A DNA stretch of 64,000 nt from Streptomyces sp. f51. Its GTDB lineage: Bacteria; Actinomycetota; Actinomycetes; Streptomycetales; Streptomycetaceae. Every line of letters starts with the position of its first letter. The stretch's first letter is position 1. Location of the stretch: contig NZ_CP149798.1 of the NCBI RefSeq assembly GCF_037940415.1, forward strand, positions 4,807,001-4,871,000. The letters run 5' to 3'. Of the stretch, positions 1 through 8,661 are shown in pieces. The notes beneath the pieces are model-generated. The model searched no databases, was not told where the DNA came from, and was given only the letters and a program-made list of their open reading frames with translations. A program made the translations under genes and the position numbers.

Positions 1-1
1 G

Positions 2-586
2 GGCGCGGTCACGCAGCTCATGGGTGTCCGCAAGGGCCGTATGGACAACATGTCGAACCACGGCTCCGGCTGGGTCCGTCTGGAGTTCGTCGTCCCGTCC
101 CGCGGCCTCATCGGCTTCCGGACCGAGTTCCTGACCGGCACGCGCGGCACGGGCATCGCCCACTCCATCCACGAGGGCCACGAGCCGTGGTTCGGCACCC
201 TGACGACCCGTAACAACGGCTCGCTCGTCGCCGACCGCTCCGGCGCCGTCACCGCGTTCGCGATGACGAACCTCCAGGAGCGCGGTGTGCTGTTCACCGA
301 CCCCGGCACCGAGGTGTACGAGGGCATGATCGTCGGCGAGAACTCGCGCGCCGACGACATGGACGTGAACATCACCAAGGAGAAGAAGCTCACGAACATG
401 CGGTCCGCGTCGGCCGACACGTTCGAGGCGATCGTCCCGCCGCGCAAGCTCTCCCTGGAGCAGTCGCTGGAGTTCTGCCGCGACGACGAGTGCGTCGAGG
501 TGACCCCGGAGGCCGTTCGCATCCGCAAGGTCGTCCTCGACCAGAAGGAGCGCGGCCGCACCGCGAGCCGCGCCAAGCACGGCTGA
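2..586 (+). CDS. typA: TypA/BipA ribosome-associated GTPase, C-terminal part (cut by window edge)
   Basis: The frame is open from the window edge to a TGA at 584-586, giving the last 194 residues of a protein usually about 600-635 long. It carries the TypA C-terminal signature: the SRGLIGFRTEFLT stretch, then NNGSLVADRSGAVTAFAM, then the basic end DQKERGRTASRAKHG. The GTPase domain lies off the window. TypA/BipA is a translational GTPase that binds the 70S ribosome at the factor site and is linked to ribosome assembly and stress growth. A strong terminator follows. In M. tuberculosis typA is Rv1165 and its neighbour Rv1166 (lpqW) encodes a lipoprotein with an OppA-like fold, echoing the peptide-binding lipoprotein found next door here. 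Confidence 0.97.
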   Translation, partial: GAVTQLMGVRKGRMDNMSNHGSGWVRLEFVVPSRGLIGFRTEFLTGTRGTGIAHSIHEGHEPWFGTLTTRNNGSLVADRSGAVTAFAMTNLQERGVLFTDPGTEVYEGMIVGENSRADDMDVNITKEKKLTNMRSASADTFEAIVPPRKLSLEQSLEFCRDDECVEVTPEAVRIRKVVLDQKERGRTASRAKHG

Positions 587-645
587 TCCACCGGACCCGC
601 CGGCCTGATCCACTCGGTCCGGCCGGCTGATCCGAAGGCGACCTG

Positions 646-684
646 AGCCCGGGTGCCCCCGCATGGGGGCATCCGGGCTTTTTT
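646..684 (+). terminator. Rho-independent terminator of typA
   Basis: AGCCCGGGTGCCCCC (646-660), loop GCAT, then GGGGGCATCCGGGCT (665-679), followed by a run of T to 684. This is the only hairpin in the window with a classic long T tract. It lies 60 bases past the typA stop. Confidence 0.93.
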
Positions 685-1347
685 GTCACCCGGTTTCCGC
701 CCTCCCGTGTCCGAAATGCGGTGCGTCCAGACCGATAGGCATGTAACACGTCCGTTTCGGGGGCTTCTCCCGCAGATCATTTTGTCCAGATTTTGGAAGA
801 TGTACGCGGCAGCTGTGATGGAACCGAGACCTAAAGGCTGTGGTCGGTTATCTGGCTCATGTCAGATAGTTAGCCGCGTAACGCTCGGGTCAATGGGTCA
901 TGCGCTGTGGGGACAGCGCCGACTCACGAGCACAGTGGGGTGCTTGATCCTCCGTCAGGGGTGTCGGAGGTCAGCCAGTACCCCTCCTGTCCGTGCACCG
1001 GTTGAGTCATGAGGAGGTACCCATGTGCGGTGTCATCAGCACCCTGTGGGTCACATCGTCCCCTGCGGTCCGCGATGACGGCGCGGAGTTCCGAGCCCGG
1101 ATCCGCGCCCGAGCGTACTGACGCGGGGGCCGGCGTCGACGTCCGGCCCGACGGGACCGTGCCGTGGTTTCAACTACGCGCGTCCCGCTGGGGTTTCCGG
1201 ACGACTGCCGGGCAATTGACGTCTCTTCTGAACCGAACGGTGGCCGGGCACGCCAGGTGACGGCCGCCGGCCCGGCACAGCCCGATCCGCTCCGGCGGGC
1301 GGGCGGCGCCGGGTACGGCACACCCACACTTGCGGAATGGGCGAATT
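685..1347 (+). promoter_or_regulatory. Long leader/promoter region of the first bldK-type operon
   Basis: About 660 bases lie between the typA terminator and the first permease gene. Visible in it: an inverted repeat TATCTG-N8-CAGATA at 849-868; a well-formed ribosome site GAGGAGG (1011-1017) in front of a 32-codon reading frame (1023-1121); and a hairpin GGGCCGG-N9-CCGGCCC at 1127-1149, six bases after that frame stops. I could not fix a -10/-35 pair with confidence. The length and structure suggest a regulated leader rather than plain spacer. Confidence 0.5.
1023..1121 (+). CDS. Candidate 32-codon upstream ORF / leader peptide of the bldK-type operon
   Basis: The ATG at 1023 sits five bases after GAGGAGG, one of the strongest ribosome sites in the window, and the frame runs 32 codons to a TGA at 1119-1121. 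The peptide begins MCGVISTLW and ends RARIRARAY; it has one Cys, one Trp and five Arg, four of them in its last eleven residues. A hairpin begins six bases after the stop, the arrangement expected of translation-coupled attenuation. An overlapping longer frame starts at 1009 but its ribosome site would be worse. I do not recognise the peptide; it could be chance or a remnant of a longer gene. Confidence 0.35.
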   Translation: MCGVISTLWVTSSPAVRDDGAEFRARIRARAY

Positions 1348-2382
1348 GTGACGAGTCCTATCGAGACTGAGGACGGCGCGGAACCGGTCGTCGCGCACGG
1401 CGGGCAGGCGGCGACCACGAAAACCGAGGGCGATCCGCTCGTCGGCCGGTCTCCCGGCCGACTGATGTGGACCCGTTTCAAGAGGGACCGCTCGGGGGTC
1501 ATCTCCGCCTACGTCGTGGGGTTCTTCTTCCTGATCGGGGTGCTCGCCCCGCTGATCGGCAAGCTGTACGGCAAGAATCCGTACACGGTGTACGCGGACG
1601 AGCGCCCCGAGCTGTTCGACAGCGCCGGTGTGCCGCTCCAGCCCAACGGCGGTATCAGCAGCGAGTTCTGGTTCGGCCTGGAGCCGGGCAACGGCTACGA
1701 CGTCTTCACCAAGCTGATCTTCGGCATCAGGACCTCGCTGATGATCTCCGTGGCGGTGACGGTCACGGTCGTGCTCACCGGCATCCTGCTGGGAGTCACC
1801 GCCGGCTACATCGGCGGAAGGGTCGACTACGGCATCAGCCGTGTCATCGACTTCCTGCTGGCCTTCCCCTCGCAGCTGTTCTTCATCGCGAGCATGCCGG
1901 TCGTGGTCTCGCTCTTCGTGAGCCCGCGCGACGAGACACCGACCTACGTACGGGTGATCGCGCTGATCGCCGTCCAGTGGGCGCTCGGCTGGATGAGCCT
2001 CGCCCGCATCCTGCGGGGAACCGCACTCGCCCTGCGCGAGAGGGAGTTCATCGAAGCGGCCAAGGTGAGCGGGGCTTCCCCCTGGCGGATCATCCGCAAG
2101 GAAGTGCTGCCCAACGTGGTGACACCGCTCCTGGTGCAGACCACCTATCTGCTCCCCAACTTCGTGACGATCGAGGCGGGTCTTTCGTTCCTCGGCGTCG
2201 GGATCGTCGAACCGACGCCCGACTGGGGCCAGATGTTCTCCAAGGCATCCACGGAACTCGTCCTCCAGAACGACATCACCTACATGTTCTTCCCGGGCGT
2301 CTCGATGATCATTTTCGTCGTCGCGTTCAACCTGCTCGGGGATTCGGTCAGGGACGCCTTCGATCCCAAGACGGCTCGCTGA
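1348..2382 (+). CDS. Oligopeptide ABC importer permease, DppC/OppC type (BldKA-like)
   Basis: 344-residue inner-membrane subunit of a peptide importer. The N-terminal half has the DppC-type anchor (PGRLMWTRFKRDRSGVISAY, then a membrane helix), followed by a long external loop and a BPD_transp_1 domain. The EAA loop that docks on the ATPases reads REFIEAAKVSGASPWRIIRKEVLPN at about residues 231-255. I chose GTG 1348 because the product then begins MTSPIETEDG, like the paralogue at 15342-16370 (MTPPTPSAAA); an in-frame TTG at 1330 is the alternative. First gene of permease-lipoprotein-permease-ATPase-ATPase, the order of S. coelicolor bldKABCDE. Which of the two clusters here is the true bldK orthologue I cannot settle from sequence alone. 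Confidence 0.9.
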   Translation: MTSPIETEDGAEPVVAHGGQAATTKTEGDPLVGRSPGRLMWTRFKRDRSGVISAYVVGFFFLIGVLAPLIGKLYGKNPYTVYADERPELFDSAGVPLQPNGGISSEFWFGLEPGNGYDVFTKLIFGIRTSLMISVAVTVTVVLTGILLGVTAGYIGGRVDYGISRVIDFLLAFPSQLFFIASMPVVVSLFVSPRDETPTYVRVIALIAVQWALGWMSLARILRGTALALREREFIEAAKVSGASPWRIIRKEVLPNVVTPLLVQTTYLLPNFVTIEAGLSFLGVGIVEPTPDWGQMFSKASTELVLQNDITYMFFPGVSMIIFVVAFNLLGDSVRDAFDPKTAR

Positions 2383-2538
2383 CCACAGAGTTGTGGGCGC
2401 CTTCGCCCCGATCACGATCGGCATCTCCACAGCACCTCAATGCGCAGTCACAGGTCCGAAGACCGCAGACCGCAACTCACAGGCACCACAGGTGCACTTG
2501 TTCGCACCGGTGACAACAGATGGGTAGGAATCTGAGTG
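2383..2538 (+). promoter_or_regulatory. Spacer before the binding-lipoprotein gene
   Basis: 156 bases, long for an intra-operon gap, rich in CACAGGCACCACAGGTGCAC-like imperfect repeats around 2478-2512. The ribosome site TAGGA at 2525-2529 serves either GTG 2536 or ATG 2539. A separate promoter giving extra transcript for the binding protein is possible, as is common for such genes, but no clear -10/-35 pair is seen. Confidence 0.3.
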
Positions 2539-4347
2539 ATGAGTAGGGGCGGACGCCACGCATACGCCGCAATCTCTGTGCTCGCGGCGGGAGCTCTCGT
2601 GCTCACCGGTTGCAGCAAGGGCGGCAGCGACAAGGGGAACAACAACAACAAGGACAAGGAGAACGCGCAGCGGCAGCAGGCGTCGATCAAGTTCGGCAGC
2701 ACCGCCGACTCCACGGGCCCCGCGGCCGAGGTACCCGGCGCGAAGAGCGGCGGCACGATGGAGGTGCTCCAGCGTGACAGCTACGCGCACCTCGACCCGG
2801 CCCAGATCTACGTCTCCGACGAGGGGTCCCTCGCCACGCTGATCCACCGTGGTCTGACCGGCTACAAGTCCACGAGCGACGACGGCTCCAAGCACGAGAT
2901 CGTCGGCGACCTCGCCACCGACTCCGGCACCACGACGGACGGCGGCAAGACCTGGAAGTACACGCTCAAGGACGGCATCAAGTTCGAGGACGGCTCGGCG
3001 ATCACGTCCAAGGACGTCCGCCAGACCTTCGAGCGCCTCTTCGCCCCGTTCATCAACCAGGGCCCGCCCTACATCCAGCAGTGGCTCGCCAACAGCCCGG
3101 GCGCGGACTACCGCAAGCTGCTGAAGGACGGCCCCTACAAGGGCAAGCACCTGCCGGACAGCATCCTCCAGACGCCGGACGCGAAGACCGTCGTCTTCAA
3201 GTTCCAGACGCCGCACCCCGACCTGCCGTACGCCCTCGCCATGGCGGGCTACGCGGTCGTCTCGGCCAAGGGCGACACCAAGACGAAGTACGACCGGGCG
3301 CCCGTGACGACCGGACCGTACAAGATCCAGTCGTTCAAGTCCGGCAAGTCGATGGTCCTCGTGAAGAACACCAACTGGGACCCGAAGACGGACCCGATCC
3401 GTCACCAGTACGTGGACCAGTTCAACATCACGTTCAACCAGCAGTTCGAGACGTCCACCAAGACGCTGCTCGCGGACACCGGCGCCGACCAGGCCGGCGT
3501 CAGCTTCAACAACCAGGTCGACGCGGGCAACCTCTCCAAGGTCCTCGCCGACCCGAAGATGAAGTCCCGTACGGTCTCGGGCTTCCAGCCCTACGTCGGC
3601 CAGATGAACATCAACATGACCCACCCGGCCCTGAAGGACAAGAAGGTCCGCGAGGCCATCGCCTACGCCCTGCCGATCACGCCGTTCGTGCGTGCCTACG
3701 GCGGCACCGACGCGATGGAGGTCGCCGGCGGTCTCATCAGCCCGACCGTCAGCGGCTACGACGCCTCCTTCGACCCGTTCGGCAAGAAGAAGAAGCCGGC
3801 CGGTGACCCGGAGAAGGCCAAGGCCCTGCTGAAGGAAGCCGGCAAGGTGGGCATGAAGCTGACCTTCGGCTACATCAACACCCCCGAGGGCCAGCAGTAC
3901 TCCACCGCCATGGCGGCGGGTCTCCAGAAGGCGGGCTTCAACGTCCAGCGCCAGGAGATCCCGGCGGAGACCTACTACGACCAGGTCGGCAAGGTCGACA
4001 ACAACTACGACATCTTCCACACCGCGTGGGGTGCCGACTGGCCGTCCGCCTCGACCGTGATCCCGCCGCTGTACGACGGCCGCGCGATCGCCGACGGCGC
4101 GCAGAACTACTCGCACGTCAACGACCCCAAGGTGAACGCGGACATCGACCGCATCAACAAGATCACCGACCCGGTCAAGGGCGCGGCCGAGTGGGAGAAG
4201 GTCGACCAGTACCTGGTCAAGGACATCGTCAACGTCGTCCCGACCGCGTACTACAAGCAGTCCCAGATCGCCGGCTCCAAGGTCGGCGGCCTGGTCTACG
4301 ACGACGTGATCGGTGGCGTCGACCCGCGTCGCCTGTTCGTCAAGTAA
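2539..4347 (+). CDS. Oligopeptide-binding lipoprotein, SBP_bac_5 family (BldKB-like)
   Basis: 602-residue extracellular solute-binding lipoprotein. A Sec/lipoprotein signal peptide ends in VLTGC with the lipid Cys at residue 25; an Asn/Lys-rich linker (KGNNNNKDKEN) follows, then a full SBP_bac_5 domain with HLDPAQIY near the start and the DGGKTWKYTLKDGIKFEDG and FERLF motifs typical of the family. GTG 2536 is an alternative start one codon upstream. It should capture peptides and hand them to the two permeases encoded on either side. BldKB in S. coelicolor is the homologous receptor for a development signal; the ligand here cannot be read from sequence. The paralogue at 13501-15264 is roughly half identical by eye and uses a Tat-type signal instead. 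Confidence 0.93.
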   Translation: MSRGGRHAYAAISVLAAGALVLTGCSKGGSDKGNNNNKDKENAQRQQASIKFGSTADSTGPAAEVPGAKSGGTMEVLQRDSYAHLDPAQIYVSDEGSLATLIHRGLTGYKSTSDDGSKHEIVGDLATDSGTTTDGGKTWKYTLKDGIKFEDGSAITSKDVRQTFERLFAPFINQGPPYIQQWLANSPGADYRKLLKDGPYKGKHLPDSILQTPDAKTVVFKFQTPHPDLPYALAMAGYAVVSAKGDTKTKYDRAPVTTGPYKIQSFKSGKSMVLVKNTNWDPKTDPIRHQYVDQFNITFNQQFETSTKTLLADTGADQAGVSFNNQVDAGNLSKVLADPKMKSRTVSGFQPYVGQMNINMTHPALKDKKVREAIAYALPITPFVRAYGGTDAMEVAGGLISPTVSGYDASFDPFGKKKKPAGDPEKAKALLKEAGKVGMKLTFGYINTPEGQQYSTAMAAGLQKAGFNVQRQEIPAETYYDQVGKVDNNYDIFHTAWGADWPSASTVIPPLYDGRAIADGAQNYSHVNDPKVNADIDRINKITDPVKGAAEWEKVDQYLVKDIVNVVPTAYYKQSQIAGSKVGGLVYDDVIGGVDPRRLFVK

Positions 4348-4441
4348 CCGTCGCCCTGACGGGGCCCGGCGCGCTCGCCCTCGGCGAGGCAACCGCGCCG
4401 GGCCCCGCCGGGCCCGCTGACGTCTGAGAGCTGCCCCTGTC

Positions 4442-5422
4442 ATGCTGCGCTTCCTCATTCGCCGGACACTCGGCGCCGCCGTCATTCTCTTCCTGCTGAG
4501 TATCGTCGCGTTCCTGCTGTTCTTCGGGATGCCGAGGGACCCGGGCCTGCTGATGTGCGGCAAGACCTGCACGCCCGCCAACCTCGCGAACATCCATCAT
4601 GTGCTCGGCCTCGACAAGTCGATCCCCGAGCAGTACTGGATCTTCCTGCACAACCTCGTGCTGGGCAGCAACGGCTTCGACCAGGGACCGTGCCCCGCAC
4701 CCTGTTTCGGGTACTCGTACCACACCAATGAGGCGGTCTGGGGCACGCTGATGGACCGCCTGCCCACGACGGTGTCGCTGACCCTGGGGGCCGCGGTGTG
4801 CTTCCTGGTCGTCGGCCTCGGCACGGGCATGCTCTCCGCGTGGAAGCGCGGCACGCTCGTGGACAAGACGGTCACCGCCGGCGCGATGGTGCTCAGCTCG
4901 ATGCAGATCTACTTCCTCGGCCCGCTGGCCCTGGCGGCCCTCGTCTACCAGAGCCACCTCTTCGACAAGCCCGCCTACAACGACTTCACCGCGAACCCGG
5001 TCAGCTGGTTCACCGGACTGATCATCCCCTGGGTGATCCTGTCCACGATCTTCGCCTCGCAGTACACCCGTATGGCGCGCTCGTCGATGATCGAGCAGCT
5101 CCAGGAGGAACACGTCCGCACCGCGCGGGCCAAGGGCATGTCCCGCAAGTACGTCTTCTTCCGCTACGCCTGGCGCGGTTCGCTCATCCCCATCGTCACC
5201 ATCTTCGGCATCGACCTCGGCTCGCTGCTGGGCGGCGCGATCATCACCGAGTACACCTTCGGACTGCCCGGCCTCGGCAAGCTCGCCGTCGAATCGGTGT
5301 TCTTCAGCGACCTGCCCCTGCTGCTGGGCGTGATGCTCTTCTCCGCCGCCATGATCCTTCTGTTCAACATCATCGTGGATGCCTGCTACGCCTTCATCGA
5401 CCCGCGCGTGCGGCTGTCCTAG
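4442..5422 (+). CDS. Oligopeptide ABC importer permease, DppB/OppB type (BldKC-like)
   Basis: 326-residue permease beginning MLRFLIRRTLGAAVILFLLS, the usual DppB N-terminal helix, with an extracellular region containing paired Cys (MCGKTCTPAN and PCPAPCFGY) before the BPD_transp_1 domain. EAA loop: EEHVRTARAKGMSRKYVFFRYAWRGSLIP, about residues 221-249. It ends DACYAFIDPRVRLS, the conserved DppB C-terminus. Pairs with the DppC-type permease at 1348-2382. The paralogue at 12423-13403 has the same length and the same paired Cys. The next gene starts nine bases later. Confidence 0.93.
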   Translation: MLRFLIRRTLGAAVILFLLSIVAFLLFFGMPRDPGLLMCGKTCTPANLANIHHVLGLDKSIPEQYWIFLHNLVLGSNGFDQGPCPAPCFGYSYHTNEAVWGTLMDRLPTTVSLTLGAAVCFLVVGLGTGMLSAWKRGTLVDKTVTAGAMVLSSMQIYFLGPLALAALVYQSHLFDKPAYNDFTANPVSWFTGLIIPWVILSTIFASQYTRMARSSMIEQLQEEHVRTARAKGMSRKYVFFRYAWRGSLIPIVTIFGIDLGSLLGGAIITEYTFGLPGLGKLAVESVFFSDLPLLLGVMLFSAAMILLFNIIVDACYAFIDPRVRLS

Positions 5423-5431
5423 GAGCAATCC

Positions 5432-6493
5432 GTGACCACTCTGACCAAGGAATCGGGCGCCGGCACCCCTGCGGACCAGGGTCCCTTCCTGTCGGTGCGT
5501 GACCTGTACGTCCGGTTCAAGACCGAGGACGGTGTCGTCAAGGCCGTCGACGGGCTCTCCTTCGACCTCGAACGGGGCAAGACCCTCGGCATCGTGGGGG
5601 AGTCGGGCTCCGGCAAATCGGTGACCAACCTGACGATCCTCGGCCTGCACAACCCGATGTTCACGAGCATCGAGGGCGAGATCGTGCTCGACGGGCAGGA
5701 GCTGATCACCGCCCGCGAGTCGGAGTTGGAGAAGGTGCGCGGCAACAAGGCCGCGATGATCTTCCAGGACCCGCTGACGGCGCTGTCCCCGTACTACACG
5801 GTGGGCCGGCAGATCGCCGAGCCGTTCTGGAAGCACACCGGGGCGTCGAAGAAGGCCGCCTGGGACCGGGCGGTGGAGATGCTCGGCAAGGTCGGCATCC
5901 CCAACCCCAAGGAGCGGGCGAAGGACTATCCGCACCAGTTCTCCGGCGGTATGCGCCAGCGCGCGATGATCGCGATGGCACTGGTCTGCGACCCCGACCT
6001 GCTGATCGCCGACGAGCCGACCACCGCGCTCGACGTCACCGTGCAGGCCCAGATCCTCGACCTCCTGAAGAACCTCCAGCAGGAGTTCGGCTCGGCCATC
6101 ATCTTCATCACGCACGACCTCGGCGTCATCGCCGACATGGCCGACGACATCATGGTGATGTACGCGGGCGGGGCGGTGGAGCGCGGCACGGTGAACGAGG
6201 TGCTGCGCGCGCCCCAGCACCCTTACACCTGGGGCCTGCTGAACTCGATGCCGCGCCTCGACTCGGACCTCGACACCCCGCTGGCCCCCATCCCCGGCGC
6301 GCCGCCCTCCCTGCTGAGGCCGCCGTCGGGCTGCCGGTTCCACCCCCGCTGCACCTTCCAGGGCGAGGTCGGGGGCGCGCGCTGCGTGGACGAGCTCCCG
6401 CTGCTGCCGGCGGGCCGGGGAGGCGCGTGCCACCTCACGGCCGAGCAGAAGCAGACCATTTTCATCGAGCAGATCAAGCCCCGGCTGCGGTAG
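5432..6493 (+). CDS. Oligopeptide importer ATPase, DppD/OppD type (BldKD-like)
   Basis: 353-residue ABC ATPase. Walker A GESGSGKS at residues 56-63, ABC signature FSGGMRQR, Walker B LLIADEPTTALDVT, switch HDLGVIAD, and the C-terminal oligo_HPY extension. The tail has four Cys spaced C-x5-C-x10-C-x14-C starting at SGCRFHPRC, which may hold an iron-sulfur cluster. GTG start with AGGAG six bases upstream overlapping the previous stop region. Partner of the OppF-type ATPase that follows, forming the nucleotide-binding pair that drives uptake. Confidence 0.94.
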   Translation: MTTLTKESGAGTPADQGPFLSVRDLYVRFKTEDGVVKAVDGLSFDLERGKTLGIVGESGSGKSVTNLTILGLHNPMFTSIEGEIVLDGQELITARESELEKVRGNKAAMIFQDPLTALSPYYTVGRQIAEPFWKHTGASKKAAWDRAVEMLGKVGIPNPKERAKDYPHQFSGGMRQRAMIAMALVCDPDLLIADEPTTALDVTVQAQILDLLKNLQQEFGSAIIFITHDLGVIADMADDIMVMYAGGAVERGTVNEVLRAPQHPYTWGLLNSMPRLDSDLDTPLAPIPGAPPSLLRPPSGCRFHPRCTFQGEVGGARCVDELPLLPAGRGGACHLTAEQKQTIFIEQIKPRLR

Positions 6494-6506
6494 GGAGAAG
6501 AGCGTC

Positions 6507-7649
6507 ATGAAGGAAGACGTCGAGAAGGACGTCACCGCGGGCGCCGCCACGCTGCCCGCCCCGCGCGCCGCCGGCTCCGACGGCTCGGCCGAGCCGCTGC
6601 TGGTGGTCGACAACCTCGTCAAGCACTTCCCGGTCAAGGGCGGCTTCCCCATCCGGCGCACCATCGGCGCGGTGCAGGCCGTGGACGGCATCGACCTCAC
6701 CGTGAACGTGGGCGAGAGCTTCGGTCTCGTGGGGGAGTCGGGCTGCGGCAAGTCGACGACCGGACGCCTGATCACGCGTCTGCTGGAGCCGACGGCCGGC
6801 AGCATCAAGTACCGCGGCCAGGACATCAGTCACGCCAGCCGCAAGGAACTGGCGCCGGTCCGCTCCGAGATCCAGATGATCTTCCAGGACCCCTATTCGT
6901 CGCTGAACCCGCGCCAGACCGTCGGCAAGATCATCTCCGCGCCGATGGAGGTCAACGGGATCGAGCCGCCCGGCGGCCGCGAGAAGCGGGTCCGGGAGCT
7001 GCTGGAGATCGTCGGTCTCAACCCCGAGCACTACAACCGCTTCCCGCACGAGTTCTCCGGCGGCCAGCGCCAGCGCATCGGCGTGGCCCGCGCGCTCGCG
7101 CCCGAGCCGAAGCTGATCGTCGCGGACGAGCCGGTCTCCGCCCTGGACGTCTCCATCCAGGCGCAGGTGGTCAACCTGCTCCAGAAGGTGCAGAACGAAC
7201 TGGGCATCGCGTTCCTGTTCATCGCCCACGACCTGGCGGTGGTACGGCACTTCTCGCAGCGCGTCGCCGTCATGTACCTCGGCAAGGTGATCGAGGTCGG
7301 CGACCGGGGTTCGATCTACACCCGGCCCCGGCACCCCTACACCCACGCCCTGCTCTCCGCCGTCCCCGAGGTCGAACTGGAGGCGTCCGACAAGGCTCCC
7401 CGGGAGCGCATCCGGCTCGCGGGCGACGTGCCGTCCCCCATCTCCCCGCCGTCGGGCTGCCGCTTCCGCACCCGCTGCTGGAAGGCGCAGGACAAGTGCG
7501 CCCAGGAGGAGCCGCCGCTGGTCCGTCTGTCGGGCAACCGCGAGGGTCACCTGACGGCGTGCCACTTCCCGGAGGACCCGACCACCGAGGCCCGCGACGA
7601 GGACATCGTGCTGGACCCGGCACTGGTGGCCCTGGAGGACACTCCCTAG
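6507..7649 (+). CDS. Oligopeptide importer ATPase, DppF/OppF type (BldKE-like)
   Basis: 380-residue ABC ATPase with an extra N-terminal stretch of about 28 residues compared with the paralogue at 10240-11286. Walker A GESGCGKS at residues 76-83, signature FSGGQRQRIG, Walker B LIVADEPVSALDVS, H-loop HDLAVVRH, oligo_HPY C-terminus with four Cys (GCRFRTRC, KC, ACHF). From the Walker A region to residue ~285 it is nearly the same as the second-cluster ATPase, pointing to a recent duplication or continued gene conversion. Last gene of the operon; a bidirectional hairpin follows at once. Confidence 0.94.
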   Translation: MKEDVEKDVTAGAATLPAPRAAGSDGSAEPLLVVDNLVKHFPVKGGFPIRRTIGAVQAVDGIDLTVNVGESFGLVGESGCGKSTTGRLITRLLEPTAGSIKYRGQDISHASRKELAPVRSEIQMIFQDPYSSLNPRQTVGKIISAPMEVNGIEPPGGREKRVRELLEIVGLNPEHYNRFPHEFSGGQRQRIGVARALAPEPKLIVADEPVSALDVSIQAQVVNLLQKVQNELGIAFLFIAHDLAVVRHFSQRVAVMYLGKVIEVGDRGSIYTRPRHPYTHALLSAVPEVELEASDKAPRERIRLAGDVPSPISPPSGCRFRTRCWKAQDKCAQEEPPLVRLSGNREGHLTACHFPEDPTTEARDEDIVLDPALVALEDTP

Positions 7650-7668
7650 GGCGTACCCGCCGTACGTG

Positions 7669-7699
7669 AGGGGCCCGCCGCCGTCGCGCGCGGGCCCCT
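7669..7699. terminator. Bidirectional terminator between convergent genes
   Basis: AGGGGCCCGC (7669-7678) pairs with GCGGGCCCCT (7690-7699) across an 11-base loop. It lies between the end of the first importer operon and the end of the methyltransferase gene on the other strand. Confidence 0.8.
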
Positions 7700-7700
7700 T

Positions 7701-7756
7701 CGCGTACGGGCGGTGCTCCCTCCGCGTACGGGCCGTGGCTCCGTTCGCGTACGGGC
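7701..7756. repeat. Three direct copies of CGCGTACGGGC
   Basis: Copies at 7701-7711, 7723-7733 and 7746-7756, start-to-start spacing 22 and 23 bases, about two helical turns. They sit just past the terminator hairpin in the shared 3' region. The even spacing could mean protein binding, but tandem drift in non-coding DNA is equally possible. Confidence 0.6.
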
Positions 7757-7772
7757 CTGGGCCCCCGTCCGG

Positions 7773-8507
7773 TCAGGCCCGGCCGGCGACCGTGATGATC
7801 TCGGGTGCGGTGGGGGAGGGCGGCCGGCGCGCCCAGTCCCCGTACTGCTCCCGCACGACGAACCCGGCCTCGCCGAGGAACCCGCGCAGGGCGTCCGCTC
7901 CCAGGAACCGCAGCGTGCTGCGGCTGACCCTCGGGCACCCCCAGCCCGCGTGCTCGAACGTCTCGCTGAACGTCACACGGTCCCCGAGCACCGGGGCCTC
8001 CACCTCGTGCCGTACCCGTACGGCGTTCCCGTCCGCGTCGCGCACCTCGCGCGCCCGGTCCGGCCGCCAGGTCTCCCACGCCCGGGCGCCGGGATTGCGG
8101 GTCTCGAAGACGAACCGCCCTCCGTCGCCCAGGGCCTGCCGCACGGCGGCCAGCGCGGAGCGCACCTCCTCGTCGCCCAGCAGCACCTGGAAGGCGTGCC
8201 CGGTCATCACCACGAGGTCGAACTCCCGCTCCCAGCGCACCGATCCGAGGTCCCCGAGCACCCACTCGACGTCGGCCCGCCCGCGTGCCTGCACCAGCAT
8301 CGCCGCGGCGGGATCCAGCCCGCACAGGCGCCCCTCGTGACCGGCCCGCCGGGCACGTGTCAGCAGGCGTCCCGTCCCGCATCCGACATCGAGCACGGAC
8401 CGTGCGGACATCACCAGATCCAGGTAGAAGTCGTCGCTCGGTCCCCACGGATTCAGCGCGTCGTACAGGGCGGCGAGCGAGACGTCACTGAACGAACGGT
8501 CAGTCAT
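7773..8507 (-). CDS. Class I SAM-dependent methyltransferase
   Basis: 244-residue cytosolic methyltransferase. Motif I VLDVGCGTGRLL at about residues 39-50, the acidic residue of motif II in LCGLDPAAAML, and motif IV-like EREFDLVVMTGHAFQVL. The C-terminal half has the FETRNPGARAWETWRPD pattern seen in small-molecule methyltransferases of the Methyltransf_25 type. The substrate cannot be deduced. It converges on the importer operon and diverges from the VOC gene at 8662. Together with the next three genes it forms a short group between two inverted importer copies. Confidence 0.85.
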   Translation of the reverse strand: MTDRSFSDVSLAALYDALNPWGPSDDFYLDLVMSARSVLDVGCGTGRLLTRARRAGHEGRLCGLDPAAAMLVQARGRADVEWVLGDLGSVRWEREFDLVVMTGHAFQVLLGDEEVRSALAAVRQALGDGGRFVFETRNPGARAWETWRPDRAREVRDADGNAVRVRHEVEAPVLGDRVTFSETFEHAGWGCPRVSRSTLRFLGADALRGFLGEAGFVVREQYGDWARRPPSPTAPEIITVAGRA

Positions 8508-8661
8508 CGCAGCAGTCTGTCAGCCCGCCGGGCCATCCGAAACCGTTGATCGGGAAGGAATCGGGTGAGCGAGTGGCCGGAAAGAATCGCAGGTTGAACG
8601 GGTGGTACAAGGGAACCGGGAGACGACCGGCTCCGGCACCGCTCACGAGAATCGGGACGAG

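Noticed and set aside
2437..4593. 718-codon open frame on the minus strand opposite the first receptor gene
   Set aside because: Low-complexity Arg/Val/Leu/Gly product with no domain; a shadow of high-GC codon bias on the other strand.
4340..6826. 828-codon minus-strand frame across permease and ATPase genes
   Set aside because: It spans several real plus genes with full family motifs and its own product is His/Arg/Glu-rich without a fold.
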